A stretch of DNA of 64,000 nucleotides. Source: a virus. A program made the translations under genes and the position numbers. Below the pieces are notes generated by a model that had not been told where the DNA came from, did not search any database, and saw only the letters and a list, made by a program, of their open reading frames with translations. The DNA lies in IMG/VR virus record IMGVR_UViG_3300009151_000071, positions 1 to 64,000 of that record. One strand, given 5' to 3'. Positions 17,007 to 25,690 of this stretch are shown here, piece after piece (position 1 is the first letter of the stretch; every line of letters starts with the position of its first letter).

Positions 17007-17534
17007 ATGATAAATCAAGACTTACTTAATACTTATTTTTCTACCACATGGCGAGAAAAGAACGAAACCATTGATAGATTCCAATTTAGCGGATTCAACT
17101 TGATTGATCGAATTCAGTTGGGAGAACGGGTGCTTGACGTTGGGTGCGGTCTAAATCAGTTTACCAGTAATATACCCAACCTAATAGGCATAGATCCGGC
17201 TTTCCCCGAAGCAGACTTTCAAACAACATTGGAAGACTATGCTCGATCAAACACAATGATACGTTTTAATGCAGTATTCTGTCTTGAATCAATCAACTTT
17301 GGCACAAGTGAAGACATTGAACGTCAAATTGGCCTAATTGTTCAATTGATCAGACGCAAGAGTCAAAGTAGAATATATTGGAGATCAAGTACTCACCCAT
17401 TTGACAGTATTGAAGTATATCCTTGGACATTTGATGAACATGTTAGACTGGCTACGTTGTTTAACTTTGAAATAACTGAAATGGAATGGGATTTAAATGA
17501 CACTATATTTGCCGAGTGGGTGTATCGAAATTAG
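17007..17534 (+). CDS. Class I SAM-dependent methyltransferase-like protein
   Basis: 175 aa from ATG 17007 (a TTG at 17001 is also in frame). The SAM-binding motif I is clear (ERVLDVGCGLNQF, ~38-50), followed by NLIGIDPAF as motif II. Motif IV is weak (FNAVFCLESINF). It is short for the fold, so small-molecule methylation is more likely than DNA methylation, and the acceptor is unknown. It is one of the few plus-strand genes, opposite the PP-loop gene. Confidence 0.7.
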   Translation: MINQDLLNTYFSTTWREKNETIDRFQFSGFNLIDRIQLGERVLDVGCGLNQFTSNIPNLIGIDPAFPEADFQTTLEDYARSNTMIRFNAVFCLESINFGTSEDIERQIGLIVQLIRRKSQSRIYWRSSTHPFDSIEVYPWTFDEHVRLATLFNFEITEMEWDLNDTIFAEWVYRN

Positions 17535-17659
17535 CGCACAGTCAAATACTTATGACAGTTTACAAAAGATAAACACTCAGTTTTTGGTCTGATGTAAAAG
17601 ACCTAAATATTTGTGTAGTACAAGGGAGTACAACACAAACGTTTATCAAGGAGGACATA

Positions 17660-18442
17660 TTGTCTAAACGTAAAAATAACCGAGCAGAAGCATTAGTAGT
17701 AAATGGTCACAACAGCACATACAACAGCACAAATTTTAAAAGCAACAATACAATAAGATTAGAATTATATCAAAAACCACAGGCACAACAACAGCGTCAA
17801 ATAACACTACTCCCAAAAAGTGTAACACAAGAAACATATATTGATCTATTAACTGATCCAGCAAAACTTATAGTATTTGCTACGGGTCCAGCGGGCACAG
17901 GCAAGACCATGCTCGCGGTATTAGCCGCGCTAAAAGCATATAGAGCGGGGCAGATTGATCGTATTGTAGTCACAAGACCAGCAGTAGGAGTCGATGATGA
18001 AGAACACGGGTTTTTACCAGGAGACTTAAATGAAAAAATGGCTCCTTGGACTAGACCTATATTTGACGTCATTGGCGAATATTACCGACAGTCTGAAATC
18101 GCAAAAATGCTAGATGACAATACAATAGAGATCTCTCCCCTAGCATATATGAGAGGTAGAACATTTAAAAACTCGTGGATTATTGCAGATGAAATGCAAA
18201 ACGCGACACCATCACAAATGAAAATGTTACTCACGCGATTAGGCGAAGGCAGTAAAATGGTTGTAACCGGCGATACCCGTCAAGCAGACCGCAAGGAAAA
18301 CGACAACGGATTGTTGGATTTCAAACGCTTGGTTGATGATTACAGTCGTTGCAAATATGTATCGGGAATCGAGTTTGATCACCGTGATATACAACGCCAC
18401 CCTGCTGTACTTGAAATTCTTAAAATATACAAGGAAGTTTAA
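17660..18442 (+). CDS. phoH: PhoH-like ATPase
   Basis: 260 aa from a TTG start chosen because a perfect AGGAGG lies five bases before it. Walker A GPAGTGKT is at 76-83, with RIVVTRPAVGVDDEEHGFLPG, Walker B SWIIADEMQNATPSQ, and KMVVTGDTRQADR near the C-terminus. PhoH-like proteins are common in marine and freshwater T4-type phages and are RNA-helicase/nuclease-associated ATPases of unsettled role. The low-complexity N-terminal 50 residues are Asn/Gln-rich. Confidence 0.92.
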   Translation: MSKRKNNRAEALVVNGHNSTYNSTNFKSNNTIRLELYQKPQAQQQRQITLLPKSVTQETYIDLLTDPAKLIVFATGPAGTGKTMLAVLAALKAYRAGQIDRIVVTRPAVGVDDEEHGFLPGDLNEKMAPWTRPIFDVIGEYYRQSEIAKMLDDNTIEISPLAYMRGRTFKNSWIIADEMQNATPSQMKMLLTRLGEGSKMVVTGDTRQADRKENDNGLLDFKRLVDDYSRCKYVSGIEFDHRDIQRHPAVLEILKIYKEV

Positions 18443-18471
18443 GGTATTTTTGGCATTTGACTACGGTCAAG

Positions 18472-18479
18472 CATAAATA
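18472..18479 (+). promoter_or_regulatory. T4-like late promoter box CATAAATA
   Basis: Plus strand, 26 bp before the ATG at 18506, with CAGGAG between. Confidence 0.5.
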
Positions 18480-18505
18480 TGTTTAAATCCTCAGGAGATA
18501 CAAAT

Positions 18506-19531
18506 ATGTCTGACCGTAGAAAAATACGTTGGTTAATTGCACACTTTCCCGTACACTTATTCCAACGCACCGCAGAAGCCTTTACTCAAGAACTAGAAGC
18601 ATTGCTTCCGGGTCAATTTGAAGTAGAAATTCACACCATTGATTCATACGTTGATCAATACCAAAAATTAGAAGCTCTGCGTCTTAAAAAGCCAAGCATT
18701 CCTGGTCTAGAAGATAGTACTAGTGAACACACAGTTGGCCATATTAGCGATATGCAGGAAAAATGGACAACATTCTTTGATGCGTTACGTGCTGGCGATT
18801 TTGAAATGAGCCAAACTCAAGTATTCACAGTTGCTGAACAATTAAAGAACAAAGACTTTGCCGCATTAGACTTACCATTCTTGTTTGACAGTCACGATCA
18901 CGTTAGTCGTGTATTAGATGGCGAAATTGGTCAAGAAATGTGTAACAAGTTGGCCGAGATTAGTGATGTACGTGGTCTAGCATTTACATACTCGGGTGGT
19001 TATCGTATCATTGGTAACACAACAGGTATTAAGAGTTTAGACGAACTTGCTGAAAACGAATTAATTGTTTCCAGTGAGCCAAGTAAAGTATTGTTTAACG
19101 AATTAGGTACAACTACATTAAACAAAGCCAGCATTGATGTTGCAAGTTTAGCTGATAGCGGTGCAAAAGGCACAGCAGTTGAAACAACATACATTCGCTT
19201 TACAGGTAAGCATGTTCTAAAAACAAATCACAGCATGTTCTTAACTACTATCTTGACAGGTACTAAGTTTTGGAATACATTAACCACAGAACAGCAAGAA
19301 GCATTTGCTACTGCGGCTAAACGTGTTGCTAAGATTGAACGTCAGTGGTCAGTTGACGATGCCGCACAATACGAGCGCAATGCTGTAGCCAATGGTGTGA
19401 CAATAGTTGATTTGAGTGATGCAGACCGTGAGCGTTTGGCTAAGAAAGCTAAACTAAGCTATCGCCATGTAGAACAAATGGGTATCGATATGAACTTGGT
19501 TAAGCGTATTATTGAACGTCGTAAAGACTAA
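18506..19531 (+). CDS. DctP-like (TRAP-type) solute-binding protein without signal peptide
   Basis: 341 aa from the ATG at 18506, preceded by CAGGAG. The DctP fold signature is visible: FTVAEQLKNKDFAALDLPFLF, RVLDGEIGQEM, GLAFTYSGGYRIIGN, and the helical LTTEQQEAFATAAKRV block near the end. DctP proteins normally carry a signal peptide and bind organic acids in the periplasm; this one begins directly with MSDRRKIRWLIAHFP and has none. It may therefore act in the cytoplasm or have another use. Its stop overlaps the stop of the convergent gene by 3 bp. Confidence 0.82.
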   Translation: MSDRRKIRWLIAHFPVHLFQRTAEAFTQELEALLPGQFEVEIHTIDSYVDQYQKLEALRLKKPSIPGLEDSTSEHTVGHISDMQEKWTTFFDALRAGDFEMSQTQVFTVAEQLKNKDFAALDLPFLFDSHDHVSRVLDGEIGQEMCNKLAEISDVRGLAFTYSGGYRIIGNTTGIKSLDELAENELIVSSEPSKVLFNELGTTTLNKASIDVASLADSGAKGTAVETTYIRFTGKHVLKTNHSMFLTTILTGTKFWNTLTTEQQEAFATAAKRVAKIERQWSVDDAAQYERNAVANGVTIVDLSDADRERLAKKAKLSYRHVEQMGIDMNLVKRIIERRKD

Positions 19532-20667
19532 ACAACATCGCCAACATAGTAAAGGGGTGAGAAGAAAACCTTCAAGCCCTTCTTATCAGTTGTAACTTGT
19601 AAAGATTTATCAACAGTATTTTCCACATAGTCTACCCCTGCTTGCCAATTGCGGCCAGCGGGGGTATTCTTGAATTGTTCAGTAAACCAATAGTCTAGTT
19701 CACTGTACCAATCGTTAGTCGGTTTCTTTGTTTGAAATGAGTTTTGCTCATCCCATGTGGTATAAACTATACTTCTCATCAGAGTTTCTTGTGCGGCTCT
19801 AAAGTTTTCAACCTGGCTAGGTTTCCAAATCAATTGGTATTGTTTATTGGTGTTCAAATGCTTGAGCATAGTATGTCCTTGTTTGGCCAACATAGCGCAT
19901 GATTCAGGCGCCCAATAAAAGTACTCAACCGTGGTGTTATCGTATTCGCTGGTGTAGATACTGCTGGGAATAATGTTTGCAGTTTTATCCCGCAAACGCA
20001 GATACATCTTATTGTCAACAATAAGACTCAGGGGTTTATCAACACCCACTATAAATCCAATTGAATGTTGTTTGTCTATACGCAAACGAATATCTTTAAT
20101 TTGTAACGGATTATAACGTTGTGTGGCCGCAGGGTTCAAGGGTTCAACATGATCGGTTACCCACGTTGGGTCTTTGGCCTTATTAAAATACGTATAAATT
20201 TGTTTACCACAATCGTATAATGTGACCTTGGTCGTGGGCATATGATCATAGATCCATTGCAGGCGTTCTTTGGTATGTAGCTCGTACTCGGCGTTTTGAT
20301 TCCATGCATCGTTGACTAACGAATCAATGATAGTAAATTTCTTACTAGCTTCAAACACCCAGTTACTAATTATTTCATCAATATGCAGTCCTTGTCGATA
20401 AAATGACATTAAGATATTGTGACTGTCAGAACCGCCAGAGTAGCTTAACACAACATAATTGTACTTTTCTCTAATTTCTCTAGCACGGCGATCGTAAAGC
20501 GCATCTAGTGTTTCTTCTGGCTCTTTACTAAAATCGTAATTGGAAAATACGTCATGGTTGAAAACCCATGACATGGGCTTGTTTACCTTAGTGGCATATA
20601 TTGCACAATTGATCTTAGAATTAAATTCTTGACCATCGCATACGTAGTAACCGAGTTTTTTATTCAT
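19528..20667 (-). CDS. PP-loop ATPase family protein, paralog 3
   Basis: 379 aa. PP-loop motif VVLSYSGGSDSHNILMSF near residue 75. N-terminal KLGYYVCDGQEFNSK, a mid motif VGVDKPLSL and C-terminal ELDYWFTEQF align with the other two paralogs, but this copy is more diverged. Its ATG overlaps the TAA of the TctC-like gene (TAATG), exactly as in the pair at 13373/14632. It ends convergently with the DctP-like gene, with no terminator between. Confidence 0.8.
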   Translation of the reverse strand: MNKKLGYYVCDGQEFNSKINCAIYATKVNKPMSWVFNHDVFSNYDFSKEPEETLDALYDRRAREIREKYNYVVLSYSGGSDSHNILMSFYRQGLHIDEIISNWVFEASKKFTIIDSLVNDAWNQNAEYELHTKERLQWIYDHMPTTKVTLYDCGKQIYTYFNKAKDPTWVTDHVEPLNPAATQRYNPLQIKDIRLRIDKQHSIGFIVGVDKPLSLIVDNKMYLRLRDKTANIIPSSIYTSEYDNTTVEYFYWAPESCAMLAKQGHTMLKHLNTNKQYQLIWKPSQVENFRAAQETLMRSIVYTTWDEQNSFQTKKPTNDWYSELDYWFTEQFKNTPAGRNWQAGVDYVENTVDKSLQVTTDKKGLKVFFSPLYYVGDVV

Positions 20668-21572
20668 TATTGTAGTGGCTTAACTTTTGCGGCCTGTTCA
20701 CGCCAAAACTTAATTTGCTGACCAAACCAAGCCGTTGTTTGAGGCCATGTAAAGTCTGCTGGTGTTGAAAACTCTCTAGCATATCCAGCTTGTACATCTG
20801 GGGCTCGATTTGCTACACGTAGTAGTTCGTGTAATTCTCGAACTTTTTCTGCAGGCATTTCGGTACTAGCAACAACGGCAGTATTAGTACTTACGTTTTC
20901 AAATCCTTTGATGCCTTGACTTGCTAATGTAGGGAATCCTTTGACACTACGAGTTCCAGTTAGTCCTAGCACACTTGTGGTATTTGATTCAACAGCACCT
21001 TCAATTTCGGCCAACCAGTTCCACCCGGTGTCAATGTGTTTTCCCTGTACATCTCTAACAGCATCTACTAGACTAACATAGTTAATAATACGAACACCAG
21101 AGTAGTGTTCTCCCAAGATACTGCCCATTAAGTTACTATGACTACCGTACCCACTGATTGATGTTGTTATGTCTTGATCCTTTTTCAATACTTTAATACT
21201 ATTAAACTTAGAACTAAAGAACGCAACAGGTGCGCCAAGGGTTTGAACTAATACCGGCTGAAAACTTTCTGCCGCATAGCCAGTTTCTTTATCAAAGTTT
21301 GGTCTAATAAAGAAAGTACTAGTACCGCCTAACAATGTATTTTTAGGGTTATCTAAAATATACTTTGCGGCAACAGCGCCGCCGGCACCCGGTTTAGTTT
21401 CAAAAATAAATTCGTACTTGGTTTGATTTCGATTAAGATCTGCTACCATGGCACGATAAAAGTTTGCTTGGTTTGCGGCTGGACTAAAACCCCATACCAA
21501 AGTAATTTTTTCTGCGGCTATAGCCGACACTGAAACGGCCATAAGTGCGGCCAACACTATTTTTTTAAACAT
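20667..21572 (-). CDS. TctC/Bug-family periplasmic solute-binding protein, second copy
   Basis: 301 aa. Signal peptide MFKKIVLAALMAVSVSAIAA, then VWGFSPAANQANFYRAMV, KPGAGGAVAAKYIL, STFFIRPNF and a C-terminal KFWREQAAKV. Clearly related to the protein at 14632-15540 though diverged. Ligand probably a small carboxylate, unproven. It is coupled to the PP-loop gene downstream. Confidence 0.85.
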   Translation of the reverse strand: MFKKIVLAALMAVSVSAIAAEKITLVWGFSPAANQANFYRAMVADLNRNQTKYEFIFETKPGAGGAVAAKYILDNPKNTLLGGTSTFFIRPNFDKETGYAAESFQPVLVQTLGAPVAFFSSKFNSIKVLKKDQDITTSISGYGSHSNLMGSILGEHYSGVRIINYVSLVDAVRDVQGKHIDTGWNWLAEIEGAVESNTTSVLGLTGTRSVKGFPTLASQGIKGFENVSTNTAVVASTEMPAEKVRELHELLRVANRAPDVQAGYAREFSTPADFTWPQTTAWFGQQIKFWREQAAKVKPLQ

Positions 21573-21581
21573 TTTATATTC

Positions 21582-22301
21582 CTATTTGAAGTTTCTTACA
21601 TTGAACTTTGGATCAGTTCGATCTGTTCTAAGTCCAGTTACTTGTAAAGTTATGCGGCTATGTTCACTTGCATTGGCTGTAGCGTGTGGCACGTTAGGCC
21701 AATCATGCATATGAATTTCACCGGCTCGCCATTGTTGATATACTGTATTGCCGTATATCATAAACTGTCCTGGGTGCCAATCTTCTAACATTACTGTGGC
21801 ACGGACAATATCTAGTGGATCGTAACCGTAATCGCCTGCATCAGGATTACCGTTACCATCTTTGTAAAACAATCGTTGTATTGGGTCAATATGTGCTGTA
21901 AACATCTGCCCTGTTTTTTGTACATGACAACGGGCATGGGTTACACTAAAATGAAAACTATCAATAACCTTTTGCAACTCAGGAAAGTCAGCAAAGTTAT
22001 CAAATACATCGGTCATTTCAATACGATCTAAATCGCCGCCGCCTTTGGCAATATCACTACGACGCTTATCAATACCAAGTACAACTTGTTTAGCACCACC
22101 TGTATAAGTGATGTTGTTCCATGTAGCAGAAAAACTGCGCTCACGTATAGTGGGCAAATATTCAGCCCATGTTACGGGAATACTACCTAATACCATAACC
22201 GTTGAGTTTGGATGATCTTGTCGAAAGTTGTCAAAATGGTATGAGCTTTTGGTCTTAGACCATTCCCATACGCTGTCGTATTCTGATAAAGGTTTATTCA
22301 T
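21582..22301 (-). CDS. 2OG-Fe(II) oxygenase-like (cupin-fold) protein
   Basis: 239 aa from the ATG at 22301; a longer frame would start inside the promoter. The iron triad is readable as HID (in MFTAHIDPIQ), and a distal His in WPNVPHATANASEHSRITLQ with the 2OG-binding Arg. The spacing and the WRAGEIHMHDWPN strand resemble aspartyl/asparaginyl-hydroxylase-like enzymes. The substrate could be a protein or a small molecule. Its promoter carries a 7-bp inverted repeat around the -10. Confidence 0.72.
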   Translation of the reverse strand: MNKPLSEYDSVWEWSKTKSSYHFDNFRQDHPNSTVMVLGSIPVTWAEYLPTIRERSFSATWNNITYTGGAKQVVLGIDKRRSDIAKGGGDLDRIEMTDVFDNFADFPELQKVIDSFHFSVTHARCHVQKTGQMFTAHIDPIQRLFYKDGNGNPDAGDYGYDPLDIVRATVMLEDWHPGQFMIYGNTVYQQWRAGEIHMHDWPNVPHATANASEHSRITLQVTGLRTDRTDPKFNVRNFK

Positions 22302-22317
22302 TGGATTGTACAAGTTA

Positions 22318-22341
22318 GCACTAGTATATAACAACTAGTGC
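22318..22341. repeat. Inverted repeat around a -10 box (operator candidate)
   Basis: GCACTAG (22318-22324) and CTAGTGC (22335-22341), 10-bp gap, straddling the -10 of the promoter of the oxygenase gene. Confidence 0.55.
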
Positions 22342-22352
22342 CAACTTGTCAA
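22323..22352 (-). promoter_or_regulatory. Sigma70-like promoter (TTGACA-18-TATACT)
   Basis: It serves the 2OG oxygenase gene at 22301. The only promoter of this set with an 18-nt spacer (16 if TATATA is used). Confidence 0.7.
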
Positions 22353-22370
22353 GAGGTTTGAACTACAATA

Positions 22371-23330
22371 TTACTTCTTACTTTGAGTTAATTGATCTAA
22401 TAGACCAGAACTAAAGTAAGTATTAAACTTAGTATATAAGCCTTGTGTTGCTGAAACAAACTTGGCTTTTTCTGCTGACATCATACGCACAGTAGGAATA
22501 CCCAAGTCAGCCGCACGTTTTTGGATTACTACGTTGTCTGCTAAACTATGATCACGTTCAATTTGAGCGGCTCTCATTGCGGCACGAGCAAAAATACCCT
22601 GTACCTTTTCGCCCAATGATAACCAAGTTGGTTGGTTAATGATCAAGCTGGTTAGGAACAAGCTATGTTCGTTGTCATTGATGTGCGAAGTTTGTTTGTC
22701 GTGACCTAAAACAAAGAAACGTGTGTACGTTGTTTCACCGCCGTCGACTTGACCATTTTGTAGGCTAGCTTCTAAGTCTTCGATAAACATTGGAACTGGT
22801 GTAGAGCCAACTGCTTTAAATGTTTCAACTGCAACTGGGTTGTTACCGCAACCAATGTTCATGCTAGCAAAATCGCCGATTGTTTCAATTGCTTTATTAC
22901 TTGGAACGATACGGAAACCACCTGAGTATGTAAATGCTAGTCCACGGATGTTGCTGTTATCTGCAACCTTGGCTAACATGTGTTGGCCAACATCACCGTC
23001 AATGACCCGACGTGCTTGTTCATCACTGTTGAACAAGAAAGGCATTGTTAGTGCGTACATGTCTTTGTCAATACGACCCAATGTACTTGCGTAAACTGTA
23101 GCCATATCAATGATACCAGTGTCAACTAAACCAATGACACGTTCACGATCTGTGGTGTGCTCTGTCAAGTTATCCTTGGCAATAGCATTCCATTCAGTTA
23201 AATCTAGAACATTAATTGTATATTGACCGTTTGTTTCGGTATTGATTTCATCTGCGAAGCTCTTAGCGGCTTCAATAAAAACGTGGTATGGCTCGTGGGC
23301 TAATACCCAGTTTAAAATGTATTTCTGCAT
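22371..23330 (-). CDS. DctP-like solute-binding protein without signal peptide, second copy
   Basis: 319 aa. Shares with the plus-strand copy MYALTMPFLFNSDEQARRV, DGDVGQHM, IRGLAFTYSGGFRIVPS and the GGETTYTRF hinge region. There is again no signal peptide (MQKYILNWVLAHEPYHVF). Good ribosome site (CAGGAGAAACC). Both copies lack export signals while both TctC-like proteins have them, which argues against a simple transport role for this pair. Confidence 0.82.
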   Translation of the reverse strand: MQKYILNWVLAHEPYHVFIEAAKSFADEINTETNGQYTINVLDLTEWNAIAKDNLTEHTTDRERVIGLVDTGIIDMATVYASTLGRIDKDMYALTMPFLFNSDEQARRVIDGDVGQHMLAKVADNSNIRGLAFTYSGGFRIVPSNKAIETIGDFASMNIGCGNNPVAVETFKAVGSTPVPMFIEDLEASLQNGQVDGGETTYTRFFVLGHDKQTSHINDNEHSLFLTSLIINQPTWLSLGEKVQGIFARAAMRAAQIERDHSLADNVVIQKRAADLGIPTVRMMSAEKAKFVSATQGLYTKFNTYFSSGLLDQLTQSKK

Positions 23331-23363
23331 GGTTTCTCCTGATTGTATACAAGCTGATATAGT

Positions 23364-23371
23364 TATTTATC
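23364..23371 (-). promoter_or_regulatory. T4-like late promoter box GATAAATA
   Basis: It overlaps the TGA stop of the upstream HAD gene and lies 33 bp before the ATG at 23330. Confidence 0.55.
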
Positions 23372-23957
23372 AGGGCTTAGTCAGAATAGTGTAAACTTCT
23401 TCCCAGTTCTTAACAGTTTGAACGTCTTTATGAAAGTGATGCATATTATGACCATGTTCCATTAACAGGGCATTTAATCCTAGCTTTGCACCAAGTTCGG
23501 CATTTTCTACTTTATCCTCAATCCAATAACAACCTGTATCCCGGTAGGGAAACAATGCCGCATCTTTAGGAGCACCAGTATCTAAGCAAACAATCTTTTG
23601 AAATGCAGTTTCGCCAAACAACTTATGTAAATTCATTTCACGTAATCGCATTGCGTTAGGATCTGTACTAACACTGGTAATACAATGGAATACGTACCCA
23701 TGTTCCTTGTGTAACTTGCTTACATAATGCATGGCATCACGTAGCGGAGGAAGGAATCCAATTGCGGCACTTTCGTTAAACAGTTTAATAAGACGTGTTA
23801 CTTGTTCTCGTGATATGCCGTATCTAATAGACATATCATAGTTTAATCCACCACCTGGGATTAGTTCAAATCCGTGCTGTTCCATCCATACTTCAAACGC
23901 ATATTCCCAGTTAAGTAATACTCCATCTGCATCAACTAAGATGACTGATTCTTTCAT
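23370..23957 (-). CDS. HAD-superfamily phosphatase
   Basis: 195 aa. HAD motif I is VDADGVLLNWE (Asp nucleophile and acid/base Asp, residues 8-10). Motif II is FHCITSVS (~90). Motif III Lys is probably in GAPKDAALF, with acidic residues in YWIEDKVENAELG. It resembles 5'(3')-deoxynucleotidase-like and T4 PseT-like phosphatases. Substrate probably a nucleotide or nucleic-acid 3' end. Overlaps its upstream neighbour by 4 bp. Confidence 0.8.
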   Translation of the reverse strand: MKESVILVDADGVLLNWEYAFEVWMEQHGFELIPGGGLNYDMSIRYGISREQVTRLIKLFNESAAIGFLPPLRDAMHYVSKLHKEHGYVFHCITSVSTDPNAMRLREMNLHKLFGETAFQKIVCLDTGAPKDAALFPYRDTGCYWIEDKVENAELGAKLGLNALLMEHGHNMHHFHKDVQTVKNWEEVYTILTKP

Positions 23958-24409
23958 TTATTTTCCCTTGTTAGTTCACACACTAACATAAAATGATCGT
24001 ATGCCATACGCACACTTTCATGTTTTAATAATTTATCTGCTTCTGCTTGCATAGCTTTAACACCCGCTTCTGCACAATCACGTATACTAAGCCCACGCAA
24101 TGTACACAGTTCACTACCAAATGCTTTGGCCAACGCTTCCCAGGCCTTTTTTTGCTCGGGTGTTATTGGTGTACTTGGCGGACGTAACTCTGCGGCTGTT
24201 TGAATAGACTTACAGATAGCATCCTCTGCTACACGGCTTGCGGCAATCATCGGTGCATACGCAGGATCAACATTGTACCTACGACTAGCACCACCCGGAT
24301 ATACACTTAACAAGTGGTCGCCTTTGGGTAGTGCATCCATCAAGTCATTATCATATTCTGATACAGGTACATACCTACGACCAACTTTTTTGTAAAACAA
24401 CTGCTTCAT
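23954..24409 (-). CDS. Hypothetical protein
   Basis: 151 aa, helical C-terminal half (ITPEQKKAWEALAKAFG, MQAEADKLL). No known domain. Linked by 4-bp overlaps to both neighbours. Confidence 0.65.
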   Translation of the reverse strand: MKQLFYKKVGRRYVPVSEYDNDLMDALPKGDHLLSVYPGGASRRYNVDPAYAPMIAASRVAEDAICKSIQTAAELRPPSTPITPEQKKAWEALAKAFGSELCTLRGLSIRDCAEAGVKAMQAEADKLLKHESVRMAYDHFMLVCELTRENK

Positions 24410-25080
24410 ATGACCTTAACATAATTCAATGTGGTGACACGAGCATTACCGCGGAACTTGTCTTCGTTGTGGGCCTTGATACGACCACTGATTTTCCCCA
24501 CTTCACAAATCTTGTCTGCTACCTTGGCCCAATAAAAAATTAAATTGTCATTGCTGTCGTACCCGTAAACTGCCCAACAGTCCATGCTCTTGATATAACG
24601 CTTTTCTATCATGGTAAAGTCGGTGACAATCTTATCGCCAACTTTGCCAATGTAACGGCTACTGTGCTCGTAACGAGCACTTACTTCCCGAACATGATCT
24701 TTTTTCTGATACTGGTCAGCTACGTGAGGTGCCCATGCAATAATACCAATGTCTTTGTTTGTTACTTCTAGATTGGTTACCAATTCGGTCATTTGACTTA
24801 AAAAGCTATCAACTTTATTTTGAAGGCTTTGCATAATCACCGTTTGTTGCAGGTACTGTATAATACCTTCGGCTTGTTTAACATGGATTTCATTGACTAA
24901 GAATGGACCTTTTTGACCGGCAAGGCAATCGGTGATAAGTTGACGGTTGGAAAGAATTTTTACACCATTTTCGTCGGTGAACGAATCACGCACGATTCTA
25001 GAGCCGCTGTATTCGTACACGGCAATAGCAGTAGCTACGACATTAATTGTTGGGTACTTGATTTTTTTCAATGTGTTCAC
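24406..25080 (-). CDS. Hypothetical protein
   Basis: 224 aa from a GTG start. The N-terminal part is mixed, followed by an amphipathic helix (VIMQSLQNKVDSFLSQM) and a beta-rich C-terminal domain with many aromatic residues (IIAWAPHVADQYQKKDHV). No motif recognised. First gene behind the sigma70-like promoter at 25103-25131, hence probably early. Confidence 0.65.
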   Translation of the reverse strand: MNTLKKIKYPTINVVATAIAVYEYSGSRIVRDSFTDENGVKILSNRQLITDCLAGQKGPFLVNEIHVKQAEGIIQYLQQTVIMQSLQNKVDSFLSQMTELVTNLEVTNKDIGIIAWAPHVADQYQKKDHVREVSARYEHSSRYIGKVGDKIVTDFTMIEKRYIKSMDCWAVYGYDSNDNLIFYWAKVADKICEVGKISGRIKAHNEDKFRGNARVTTLNYVKVI

Positions 25081-25102
25081 CTGTTTTCCGAGTTCATGCT
25101 AT

Positions 25103-25131
25103 ATTATAGCATAAATGGATTTAATGGTCAA
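25103..25131 (-). promoter_or_regulatory. Sigma70-like promoter (TTGACC-17-TATAAT)
   Basis: Same -35 TTGACC and AAATCCAT spacer element as the promoter family at 52.5-63.3 kb. Confidence 0.75.
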
Positions 25132-25370
25132 CTCTTGAGTTTATGGGTTACAAATGCGTGTAATTGGTTAAGATAAGCGGTTTGGTTGATCATTTTAGAC
25201 TCTAATTCGTCAACTCTACGCTTCAATTGATAGTTTTCTTGTTGAACTTGCTCTAGTGTACCTGTAGCATCTTTAAGACGTTTTTCATGGTTGAGTAGAT
25301 TGGGACGTGGTGGTGCATTGGGATCCACAGCCCGTTTTTTCTTGGTGCGATACATATCAAACATGCTCAT
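25128..25370 (-). CDS. Small coiled-coil protein
   Basis: 80 aa. A basic N-terminus (YRTKKKRAVDPNAPPRP) is followed by one coiled-coil of about 45 residues (LEQVQQENYQLKRRVDELES). Starts six bases after a late box. Unknown function; could be a small tail or head accessory. Confidence 0.65.
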   Translation of the reverse strand: MSMFDMYRTKKKRAVDPNAPPRPNLLNHEKRLKDATGTLEQVQQENYQLKRRVDELESKMINQTAYLNQLHAFVTHKLKS

Positions 25371-25690
25371 AATAGATATTTATCGTTTGGTACAGACGGG
25401 AATTTTATAGCAACAACATCAGTGGGTTCAAGGTAACTGCTACGATAATGGTCGCCGGGTTCAAGGTAACAAATATCACCGACCCCAAACTCCACATCGT
25501 TAACAATCATGCGCCCACGAACTACCAATTGTATTTCTGTTACAACTCGATGATAGTGTGGGGCAAGATCGTACTCTTGGCTGTTGGGTTGCCAGCATAC
25601 TTCAAAATCTCGTGTACGGTGTACAGCTTCCGGGAAGTCGCCTACAAACCAACCTCGGGCACCACTATCACTCAGCTTTAGTTTCTTCAA
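25367..25690 (-). CDS. Single-domain cupin protein
   Basis: 107 aa. Cupin motif 1 is HYHRVVTEIQLVVRGRM (metal ligands H..H..E) and motif 2 is GDICYLEPGDHYRS. Small cupins bind metals and either isomerise/oxidise small molecules or bind sugars. Overlaps the genes on both sides. Function in the phage unknown. Confidence 0.75.
   Translation of the reverse strand: MKKLKLSDSGARGWFVGDFPEAVHRTRDFEVCWQPNSQEYDLAPHYHRVVTEIQLVVRGRMIVNDVEFGVGDICYLEPGDHYRSSYLEPTDVVAIKFPSVPNDKYLL
25377..25384 (-). promoter_or_regulatory. T4-like late promoter box GATAAATA, 6 bp before ATG
   Basis: Followed by TCTATT and then the ATG at 25370. No ribosome site is possible. Confidence 0.55.
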
